A program made the position numbers and the translations under genes. Below are positions 1 through 11,100 of a stretch of DNA of 64,000 bases, piece after piece. Each line of letters begins with the position of its first letter. The stretch's first letter is position 1. The notes under the pieces are model-generated. The model had not been told where the DNA came from. It saw nothing but the letters and a program-made list of their open reading frames with translations, and did no database searches. This stretch comes from Acanthochromis polyacanthus (taxonomy: Eukaryota > Chordata > Actinopteri > Pomacentridae): the NCBI RefSeq assembly GCF_021347895.1, contig NC_067113.1:40401474-40465473 (forward strand). The letters are read 5' to 3'.

Positions 1-160
1 TCACAAAAACAAAGGAGATAGTGTGTTAATTCTCTGAATTAGAATTCACCAAGCCCAAGGAAAGTGTAAACAAAAACACCCCCCTACAAACACCATGAGG
101 AAATAATTAATGCTCGACAAGACTGGTCCCTCACCTAAACCACCAAGGCTTTAATTACAT

Positions 161-166
161 TTTATT
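161..166 (-). terminator. golgb1: Candidate poly(A) signal of golgb1
   Basis: AATAAA on the minus strand, about 2 kb past the giantin stop and the only perfect copy in the interval. Its use is not shown by the sequence. Confidence 0.4.
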
Positions 167-724
167 ATTCTATACAGCCCTTAAAACAGTTATTTACAGT
201 GTGAGTGGGTGTAAGATGTGAAGAATAAAGAGAGAAGATGACTGCACAACACAGCGATTAAACAGAGAGTAATGTCGATATACGTGTAGGTGGTGGACAA
301 TTTAACAGTGTCTTATGAACAATAAATTATGCTACATCGCAGTAGTCTGAAACGGGACGGATATCATTAGAAAACACAACAGTCTTCCTCCTCTGGAATG
401 AATCCACACTGTGGTAACATTGCACCCGAAGGCAACTTCATCTGCCATAGAAACTACAAATTGTGATATTTAAATCTGACGGTGAATTTAACTGGATAAA
501 CAGGAGGAAAACCCACATCCAGCCGACATACATAATACATGTACATATGTACAAATATCAAGATAAGGGTCCTCGTTTAGAGAAAATGATTTGTATTAGA
601 AGGAAGTGAAGGAAAGCACGACATTGGAATGTGTATGAACAGAAATTGCACTGTGCTCTGTTTTTGTGCACGAAATGAGCAGCTGAGGAAGAGACTGGAC
701 GACAGGAGCACGGCCTAAACCTCA

Positions 725-1640
725 AGCCATCTTTAAAAAAAAAGCTGTGGGAAACAGGTTTACTAGCCGTCTGGTGGAGAGGTGGTGACTGGAAATCTAA
801 ATGTGCTTTGTAGCAAGCTCGGCTAAGCTAACTAAGCTAGCTTTTATACACCAGATAGGTTTGAGTGTCCTCAAACTAACACCATCTTTAAAAAAAAAAG
901 TTGTGAGAAACAGGTTTACTAGCCGTTTGGTGGAGAGCTGCTGACTGGAAATCTAAATGCCCTTGAACGTTGTAGCTAGCAGCCTATTAGCCTCGGCGTA
1001 TTTTATGTGTTAGCTGGTACTGGTAGCTTTCTAGAGTCTCCCCTGCATAAAAAAACCCAACAAATTGGCATTTTCCACTTTGTATTTTAAACTAATCAGA
1101 TGTAAAGTGTTAATTTTTAATATTAAGAGCATTTTGGGGGGTGTTTTTAACCACAAACGCCAAGCATTCCTTAGCCTCTTTGTAGCAAACTAAGCTAACT
1201 AACCTAGCTTTTATACAAAGGACAGATTTTAGTGTCCTCAAAATAATCCCACCTTTAAAAAAAAGTTGTGGGAAACAGATTTAATAGTCGTCCGGTGGAG
1301 AGTTGGTCACTGGAAATCTAAATGTCCTTCAACGTTGCAGTAGCAGCCTGTTAGCTTAGGACAAAAAAGGAACATGGCTACCAGATGTCTGTAACTAAAC
1401 CTGCCCACAGTTAGCTAAAGGTAAACAGACCAACACATTTCATCTAGTTTTATGTATTCTACAAAACCTGCCACATTAAAGTGGAATTTTGCTCTTTTTT
1501 AAGCATCATGAGGATTTGTTGGGGGGTTTTTAGCCACAAAGACCAAGCCTTCCTTAGCCTGTCTTTGTAGCAAGCTAGGCTAACTAAGCTAGCTTTTACA
1601 CAACGAACAGATTCGAGTGTCATCAAACTAATCTCATCCT
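725..1640. repeat. Degenerate tandem duplications in the golgb1 3' region
   Basis: Three diverged copies of a block begin near 728, 886 and 1250. Each has an ATCTTTAAAAAAA-like start, GTTGTGGGAAACAG, a TAGCCGTYYGGTGGAGAG-like core and ACTGGAAATCTAAATG. They alternate with copies of a second block (GTAGCAAGCTMGGCTAA then CTAGCTTTTA) near 810, 1180 and 1568. The copies differ by substitutions and indels, so the duplication is not recent. No coding potential is visible. Confidence 0.7.
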
Positions 1641-2157
1641 GGGTGGATTAGATTTGATTAATAATCAAACAACAATCTTCCCAAATCCAAAAAAAAAATT
1701 GGATTTTAAAAGACTACACATACAGTCTCTGCCTGAGCGCTAATAAGCATATTTCCCATAAATGTAGAACATTAGCTTTACCTTCGCAATCCCTTTAGGT
1801 TATATCTGAAGCCAAAGGCACAAGAAGAACACTGTCTGCCACAACACCTTGATTATTAATCTACATTTTCCACTAAACATTTTAGTTAGTCCCTTCACTG
1901 TATGGATTGTGAAAGAATATTACACACACTCAAACGGGTAAAATCAAAGTAAACGGCTCCCAATATAAATCTATATACTTTGGCTAAAAGATCATGTAAA
2001 GTGCAACATCTGCATGTAGAACATCCCTCCTACCCTTCTTTAACTCATCACATGTAACATCATAAATGATATTGATGGCTTGGGTTAGGTCTGTGCCATG
2101 TTTCTTTGCCCTCCTCTGTCTCTCTTATTTGTCAGGTGTGTTAAAGGAGGGCTGGTT

Positions 2158-5100
2158 TCAGAGGTATCCACCCAAACACAGCAGCAGCAGGACGTGCACG
2201 GTGAGCAGATAGAGGCTCAGCAGCAGAGGGGTGCGCTGCCGGGAGCAGAAGGCCACTCGGAGCATCCGCATCAAACCCGGACCGCCTCTCCGAGTCTGCC
2301 AGGGTGGAAGCACAAGGTTAGAGGGAGCATTTGGCTTTTACTGCCGTTATTAAGATGACAGATGAGGCGGCGCAGGACATTAGCGGAGCCTTACTCGAGT
2401 GACGGCTCCTTCCGGCGGCTCGATAAAAACAGCGGTCTCTGAGTGATCGCCGTCCTGTGCCGAGTGCCACGAAGCCTGGCTGTGACTAATAATAGTAATA
2501 AAAACAATAAAAACAGATGTTAGCCGTCATAGTCTGTTGATTGAACAAATCTGTCACGGCTATAAAAAGGACAAGAAGAATCGTTCAGGTGCAGAAAAAC
2601 TTGCAGGATTTGTAAGTTAATCAAGGCCAGTCTCATGATAAATACATTTTTACACTCAAACATGAGGCCCGTGGGCCAAAAGTGGTCCTCCTCAGGGTCC
2701 AATCCGGCCCTCAAAGTGTAAAAATTACAGAGAAGACATTAACTACAGATTGTAAATTAGTAAATCTATAAATTTAAAATAATTCCCTGACCATGGCAAG
2801 TTGTTTGGATCATAATGTAAAAAGACTAGATTGCTCACTGTTCTTTTGTCATTTTGTGTCTTATTTTTGTGATATTTTATCTTGTTTTTGTCTGACTTCT
2901 GTGGTTCTCATGTTTTGGTCGTTTTCCGTTTCTTTTTCATCTCTTCTGTGTTTTTTTCCATTTCGTTTTATTCACTGTTTTGCATATCCTTTTTGTCGTT
3001 ATGCTTTTTTGTCTCGCTTGTGTTGTTCGTACATTTGTTGCTTTGTCTCTTTTGTTGTTTGTTCCGTGTCGTTTGCCTCATTTTCTGTCATTTTGGTTTT
3101 CGTTTTTGCCATTTTTTGTCTAATTTTTGTAATATTTTGTGTTGTTTTTTGTCTCATTTGTCTCATGTTTTTGTCATTTTATCTCGTTGTTTTTGTCATT
3201 TTGTGTTCCCTTTTTGTCTCGCTTGTGTATTCTGTCATTTTGTGTTTTGCTTTGTTCATTGTTTTTTGGTCATTCTGTTTCTCTCTTGTATAGTAAGATA
3301 GAAGACAATTCTTTAAATTTGAACGTTTTAAGAACATACTTTTTGCTAGCCTAGCCGCGCTAGACAACCCACGGCAACGAATTTAATTCTCTGCCAGGGT
3401 GGGTCTAGTTACCCTCCATAAGGCTCGAGGTTGGATGCTCCTAAAACTGGCCGATGAATCACCATGAAGTGTAGAGTCAGAAGGCGGGCGTAACGAAGTG
3501 ACGATAGAGGCGCGACGATTCTGACTGAAACAACCAGAAACAACTAGCCTAGCCGTGCTAGATAACCCACGGCAACGAATTTAATTCTCTGCCAGGGTCG
3601 ACAACAAAAACGACAACAGTCGTTGAGCTCCATTAGCACCGACTCTTAATAATCTTTCTGTTAACATGTCTGTAATATACTTGAGCTTCACCCATTGACT
3701 GTGTAAATAAGGCTTCACCGAACTCCCGCATCCTCTGATTTCCGGCGCTCTAGGAGCCTATTCGTTGCGCTGATTGGTTGTATACCTACCCAACTGCTGC
3801 AGAGTGATTTGATAGACAACCTTTTAGCCCGCCTCCCTCCCTGTCGAGCATCCCTAGACCCTTGTGCCTTCAGAACATGGGTCGAGCAGGGCTAGGCTAA
3901 CTTTTTGCACTAAAACAAAGGAAACATGTGGAGTTGTGGTTATTTATAGGTTATTATGCCGTGAGTTTACTGGTCCGGCCCACTTGAGATCAAACTGAAT
4001 GTGGAACCTGAACTAAAATGAGTCTGACACCTCTGCTCTAACATTAAGATAGGGAAAAGCAATGCGGAATAAAATCTGTATTTTATGCTTCGTTAGACAC
4101 TCATGAATGCAGTATTACACCATCTGGTACAAGCTGTAAAGAAAACACTGATGTATCATGTTTTAAGTTGATATCTGCTCATTTATAAGCAAACAGAAGC
4201 CTCATTACGCATCCGCTTCCATCAACTCTTGAGTGAAATCCTTTCCTCTGCAGCTGCTGTATGTTCATCAGCCGGCCGTTTGTCATCTTACGTGCCGCTT
4301 GGTGATGGGCGGGTGGCCAAACGACACTAACGAGAGCACTTGAGCCAGAGGTTGGCAACAAAACCAAACAATCAGCTGAAAGACACTAATCAGCTTGTTA
4401 AGATGTGACGTCTTGACCTCCTAATAAGACTGTTTCCATGCCCAAGTTCCAGGTACTGCGCCGGCTGAGCCTCTTGTTGTTTCAACACGCCACAGAGCTG
4501 CGTGTTGAACAGATCTAAAATGAGAATTCAGTCGTCATTCTGCCACTTTTCTGGGGAAAAAAAAAGATTCCTTTTTCCCCATCCGAATCAACAAGGCTGC
4601 CACATGAAATCGCCCTCAACGTGCATCTTTGCTGAAAATAATTTAGGATTTACACGATCACTCCTGAAACAGACTGCCAGTGCTTTGTTCATGAGCTGAA
4701 TCATACGTTAATTAGCCTGACTGCTGCATATTTGGTTTGTCATATCCGCATACAAGAAACATGACAGCAGTCTCATGTTTTTTTTTTTAGAAGTGTGTCG
4801 ACCAGAACACGGCAAATCAAGTGTAGATGTCAACTATCTAACTAGCTTACTGCTAACTTCTGACTCGTCACAACCTGGTCAATCCTCTTCTTCATTAGCT
4901 TGGAAAATCCAAACTGAATCTCCATGTAATCTCCTATCTCCATGTTAGGAGATACAGGAGAGTCAGTTTGGCATTGGGCGAACTGAATCGCGTTTCCTTC
5001 CCGGTACAGTTTGGTACGACCAATCATAGCACGGGAGGCGGGAGTTAATGCTGCGTCATCTTCAGCGCCTGGATTACCCATAAAGATGATGCCGGAGGAG

Positions 5101-8100
5101 GAGGGGGGCCAAATTTTTTTTTTTTCAATTCAATTCAATTTTATTTATATAGCGTCAATTACAGTCAACTCGTCTCAAGACGCTTTACAGAACCCAAATG
5201 CCTGACCCCCAGAGCAAGCCCAAAGGCGACAGTGGCAAGGAAAAACACCCTTTTAACAGGGAAGAAACCTCGAGCAGAACCCGGCTCAAAAAGTGAATCT
5301 TTTTGTGGTCTCTTGGCGTTTTGGATGGCGTTAGTCGTTGCCTCTTTTCACTTGACGTTTCCGACGATGAGGAGGCAGTGGATGGCTCGTTACTTTCGGC
5401 TTCTTGCCATTGTTTGTACAGAGGAAAATCCCGTTCCAAACGTGTGAGTAAATTTAAGCAACTTTTACACATACGCACCGACTTGGTTTGGCTCCAATTT
5501 AAAGTTATTCCTAACACCGCTAATCGTTCGGAAGGAGTCTTTTGTTGCGTAGCCTTTTCAAAAATAAGTGTTGTGCTTGAGAGTACCCATGTATTCGCAG
5601 ATTTTTGTGACAAAAACGGCAGTAATCGTTCACCGCGACGCTTTCTCGGCTGCATGCCATTGTTGTTTGGACTACATGGACTTCAAGGTCGATTTGTTTG
5701 TGCGTCACATCCGTGTTACGCTGATTGGTTCTTTCTCGTTCAAGCTGCATTCGTTAGCCCCTCCTTTTTGAAATCGTCTCGTATCATCACAATGCCAGAC
5801 TGCCTTTATTTGTATTTATATTAATACATAAATAAAGTCAGTCTGGATTTTCCAGGCAACTTCTTCATGGATTCCTGGAATCCACTATTGATCTGAACAA
5901 ACCGGCAGAACACTAATCATCCTTTCTAACCTTCACTGAACAAAGTGATCATTAAAAGGTTCGCAGATTTAGTTTACTTTTGGGATCCGAAGCAGGAAGC
6001 TAAAAATGCCTGTTAGGTCACAAAGGAAATCCTGGAACCAACATCTACACCGTTTTTCCATGGTTGTCTAATACTGGAGGAAAAGAGGCAGTTCTACACG
6101 CTACAGATATTTTATTACTTAGATTTTGTAAGTGTTTGCAAACTTCTCTTTGATCTGATCTGTGTGAACATATAATGAAAAGTCTGAATTTCTATCATGA
6201 GAAGACCGGTTGAGTCGCTAATCGCTTCCTGGCTGCTGAGGAGCACAGAGTTTTGGTTTTTGTTTTATTACAGAATCCGGTTAGAGCAAACAGTTCATTT
6301 TGAAAAATTTGGTTCAGTTTCCCCAAATGAACGGCACGTCACAGATGACTAGCTCAAGAATTATCCGAATGCACAAACTCAGATGATTCTCTCCGTTTTC
6401 AGTTTGTGGCTCTGAAAAATAGTGGAATTTTCGGCCATTTTTGTTAAGACAACATGTCTTATTAAACTGCTGGCAGATTTTGGGGTTCAGAGGGTTATCG
6501 ATTTGTCAATATGAGCGACCGTTTTAACATCCAAACAGCTGTCAGACTTTGTTCTTCTGTCAACTTTAATAATCGTGTACGACGTTTCTTACCGTGCGAG
6601 TCGATCTTGTGTTGCCATCAGCTGCTCCTCAACAGCCAGTCTCTGCCGCGTCTCTTCATCTAGTCTGAACGTAGAAGTTAGAAATCAGCACCTGTGCGTC
6701 TCAGCATGCCACTCTCACATTTCTGTTCAGGCGTGATCCCTTCGGTTACCTTCGCTGGAGCTCTTTGACCTCGGCTATGTGGGCGTGGCCGTCCAGCAGG
6801 CTGCTTCGCTCCTGTGGGGCTCCAGGAGCGCTGTCCACCTCCTCTGTGCCCTGCTGGAAAATAACGACTTCACGTTAAATCTGTATCCTGTGACTTCCTG
6901 TTTCTAAAGTCTGTATTACACCTGCTGTGGGCAACATTTCTACCACTTTTTGCTCAAGTATTTATACCCTGCATGCTACACGAATGATAAACATAAACAG
7001 TCGAGATCAGGGGTGTCAAACTTATTTCAGTTCAGGTTCCACATTCAGCACCATTTTATCTCAAGTGATATTAACCGATAAATAACCACAACTCCAAATT
7101 TTATCTTTGCTTTTGTGAAAAAAATTACATTCTGTTCATGTTTACATTTCAGGAATTATCTTTTCACAAAACGTCATGAACCACCTGACATTTTTTAAGA
7201 AAAATAAACAAAAACATTTCAGCAAATTATGCCTCAGTTTAACATTTCCACATTACAACTTACAGATGACAGAGTTTCTACAAAGGAACAACATTTAGTC
7301 ATCTGGAACTGAACAACATAGTATTTTAATTTATGATCAAAATGACAAAACTCAGACAAAAAACAGCAAAAACAAGTGTGGTATCTGATCTGTTATATGT
7401 ATTACTTAATAAGTTAGTAGACTGGAATCGGTTTTGTTTGTTCTAGTATTTGAAAGGAGATGCAGTGTTTGCTCTGGTGCCTCTGACCACAGATGGAACC
7501 TGCATTATATTCTACCCATGCCCTGTTGGAGGTGTTTTTATGAGGGTTCTTCTGTCCAAAACACTGATTTAGGGATTCTTCAGCTGTTGTAGACAAGGGG
7601 GTTTGTTTGGGGATGCTCTCTGCTTTCCCCATATGGTAGGCAATAAAGAACCATTTGTTTTAACCCCTCCTATATGTTGAAAACCTATAAAACCTGATTG
7701 TTGGTCATTGTCCAGCAAGGAGGATTCAATTGGCCGACTCCTTCCAGGCAGGTTCTGTCTGTACTGATGCTGCTCTTTCTTTTTAATAAAATACTTTTAA
7801 AGAAAGTCAGTGTCACGGACATTTCTCCTTCACCTGCACATCATGGACACCAGAGAGAGAAACGACGACACCAGTCAAAATATTACAAAAATAAGACACA
7901 AAATGACAAAAGTGAGAAACAAAAAAAAAAATGAGACTAAGGACACGAAACAAAAAAAAACAAGGAAAAAAGTTAGAAAGCAACAAAAAAATGGACAAAT
8001 GACAACAAGAAATTGCACAAATGTGACAAAAAAATGACAAAAGCGAGAAATAAGATTGGACAAACAACACAAGTGAGGCAAAAAAAAAATGACAGTAAGA

Positions 8101-11100
8101 ATACACAAAACAAGGAATAAAGCAAAACACAAAGTGACAAAAATCAGAGATAAAACACAGGCGAGACAAAAAGGAAACGCAAAACGACAAAAACGTGAGA
8201 CCTATGACAAAAGTCAGATGCAAAAAAACAACAAAAATAAGAGAAAATGACAAAAGCGCGAAACAAAAAAAAAACAAAAAAATGAGACTAAGGACACGAA
8301 ACAAAAAAAAGGCAAAAAAAAGTTAGAAAGCAACAAAAAATGGCAAAAATGAGACAAGAAATTACACAAATGTGACAAAAAAAATGACAAAAGCGAGAAA
8401 CAAGACAACAAAAAACTGGACAAACAACACAAGCGAGACAAAAAAACACAAAATGACACTAAGAATACACAAAACAAGGAACAAAGCAAAACACAAAGTG
8501 ACAAAAATCAGAGATGAAACACAGACGAGACAGAAAGGAAACGCAAAACGACAAAAACGAAAAGCAAAACAACAAAAACGTGAGACTTATGACAAAAGTC
8601 ACATGCAAAAAACAACAAAAATAAGACAAAATATTACAAAAACGAGACACAAAATGACTAAAGAACAATCTAGTATTTTACTTTATGATGAAAACAACTT
8701 GTCATGATTTAGAAATTATTTTAAACTTACAATCTGCAGTTAATGTCTTTTTACACTTTGAGGGCCGCATGTTTGACACCCCTGGTTTAGACGCATTCTC
8801 TTAGATGTGCTACAATTAATAGTATAAGAAAGAAATAAAAGAACATAAAATTTTCTATATATTTTTCCTCAAATGAGGCTTATTTTGCATCTTTAGTTCT
8901 CCTAAACAGTAACAAGTGAAAAGGATTGCAAACCACTGAAGTATAAAGCCACTATCAACAAAATCTACTGTTCTCCTTTGCAGTCTGATGTACAAGCAGA
9001 CGTTGAGACCCCCTACCTCTCTCTGGTAGTGTTCCTGCTGCAGTTTGGGCTTATGAGCTCGGGCTTCCTCCAGCATGGCGGTGAGCTGCCGCAGCTGTCG
9101 GTCTCTTTCTGAGAGCGTGGTGAGAGTCTGCTGCTTCAGCTGCTCTGCCTGAGCCATCCAATCGATTCGTTCCAGCCTAAAAGAGATGGAAAATAGCACA
9201 AAGTCGCATACAATAAATCCATTTTGCATGGAAAACAAGCTATGAAAAAAGCTGGTTTTGCAGCGTAGCGTCACCTGAGAGTCTCGACTTCGTGCTTGCC
9301 CATCGTCACCACGTTCTCCAGCTGTGCTATGACACCCAGCATGTCTTCACTCCTCTTCTTCTCTTCAAACAGCTCCTGACTGACTTTTATCAGCTCTCCT
9401 GCTCCCAGTCGCGCCAGCTCTGACTTCTGCTTGTCCAGCTCAGACGTCTGTGTTTTAAGTTGCTCCAGCTGCACACAAAAACGATGGAGGAAATATGCGT
9501 GGGAAATCCTGGAAATGTCAATTAAAACTTACCGAAAGCACAACCAAGAGGGGTTCAGGAGTCACTCACCAGCCTCTCCCTGTCGTTCTGCAGGGCTTGT
9601 AGTGCGTTCTTCAGCCCCCACACTTCTCCAGTGGAGCCTCCAGGGCTGCTGGGTGCCGTGGGGCCTCCTGCTTTGCTGATCTCCTCCAGCCTCAGGCTCA
9701 GTTCCTGGGCCTTGTTCTCTGCCTGGTCCCTGCTGTCCTGGAGGGAGGCCATGGCTTTAGCAAATGACTGGTTCTCTGCTCTCAGCTGGTTTGTTGTCTC
9801 CTTCTCTTCCAGCAGCTTCTGCTCTACAGCCAGCAGGTCTCTGGCCAGCTCCGCCACCCTCTCCTGAGCGCTTTCTGACTCCGTTCGCATCACGCCTCCC
9901 TCCCATCGGAGCTCGGCCAGCTCTTTGCTCTTGCCGTCCTGCTCCTGCCTCTCCCTCTGCAGAGTCTCCTCCAGAGCCTCCACTTGTTCTCGAGATGCCT
10001 GCAGCTGCTCTCTCAGCTTCTCCACTTCTGCACCAGGAGCATCAATCACCTGTGATGCTGGTCTGCTGTCAGCAGCCTGACTCAAAGTCTCACTCTCCAC
10101 TTTCTGTACCGCTGCTTCTACTTCCGTCTCTCTGGCTCTGCTGAGGTTCTTTAACTGATTTTCCAGCTCCTCACGTTCTCTTTCTAAAGCTGCAATGCGT
10201 CCTCTTTGGGCGGCCAGAAGCTGTTTGTGTTGAGACTCCTTCATACTCAGGACTTGGTTAAGTTCTTCACGATAGCCATGGAGCTGAGCAGACAGTTTGG
10301 CCTTTTCAGCGTACAGATCGTCTCTCTGGACCAGCAGAGAGCGCAGTTCTTCCTTCAGGCTGTTATTCTCTCCTGCCGCCTCTTGGATCAAACCGTCCTT
10401 CTCCACCATCACCTGGGACGCAGTAAAGATATTATAACGGACAATAAAACAAAGTCCATGTATGTGATACCCTGTCGCTTTTTATACACTACCTGCAAGT
10501 GTTTCTCTTCCAGCTGCTTGTACATGTTGAGGACTCTGTCTCTGTCGTCCTGCAGGGAGCCCATGGCCTTCATAAAAGAGTCCAGCCTGGTTTTTCTGTT
10601 GTTGCTCTCTTCATCCGTCTTTCGCAGTTTTTCTTCCAGATCCCGAACTTCTCCTCGTCTCTGCTCCAGCTCCTCCTCAGCTTCTTGTGCCCTGCTGTCA
10701 GCCTCCTTTCGGGCCTCCTCCGCAGCCTAGAAAACAAACGACACAGATGAGAGATCAGTAAAGAATATCTAACGTCTTCCCTGTGAATTCTTAGTAAATG
10801 AATGTTTACCTGAGCCACAGCTTGCTCCTTCTCCCCCAGCATCTCTACTTCCCTCCTTTCCTTCTCGTGTAACTCGGTCTGCAAGCTCTCCGTCAAGGCC
10901 TTGGAGGATCGCAGGTCCGTCTCCAGCTGTTCCACATTCAGACAGAGGCGTCTCTCCTCGGCTTCCCGCTCCCTCAGCTCAGTCCTCGCCTGGTCTGCTT
11001 CACCCTGCAGCCTTCCGACAGCCTCCTCCAGAGCCCGGGTTCTCTGAACTGAGCTCTCCACCTCAGTTTTCAGGGCCTGGCCTTCATTCTGTGCAGATTC

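Larger units (their letters stand above)
135..2157 (-). other. golgb1: Probable golgb1 3' untranslated region
   Basis: Downstream of the giantin stop there is no other exon that I can support on either strand. The only AATAAA hexamer on the minus strand in this stretch lies at 161-166, which would give a 3' UTR of about 2 kb. The stretch is AT-rich and includes degenerate tandem duplications at about 725-1640. The assignment as UTR is inference from the position of the hexamer; transcript data would settle it. Confidence 0.45.
4899..5863. mobile_element. Possible element with TGGAAAATCCARACTGA termini
   Basis: The left side has GCTTGGAAAATCCAAACTGA (4898-4917); the right side, read on the opposite strand, has GCCTGGAAAATCCAGACTGA (about 5838-5857). 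Flanks share CTTCTTCAT but not directly at the ends, so no clean target duplication is seen. The interval also contains a common teleost repeat (5126-5289) and a zinc-finger-like fragment on the minus strand (5295-5750). A hairpin, CCAGACTGCCTTTATTTG paired with CATAAATAAAGTCAGTCTGG, lies at about 5792-5845. The boundaries and class are tentative. Confidence 0.4.

Noticed and set aside
2098..2358. 86-codon plus-strand ORF
   Set aside because: Antisense of the giantin membrane-anchor exon, which explains the sequence on the minus strand.
2793..3301. Phe/Ser/Val-rich hydrophobic ORFs that look like membrane proteins
   Set aside because: They translate the TTTTGTC array of a hAT-like element. 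The same kind of ORFs appear at 7813-8668, 25833-26484 and 57492-57882.
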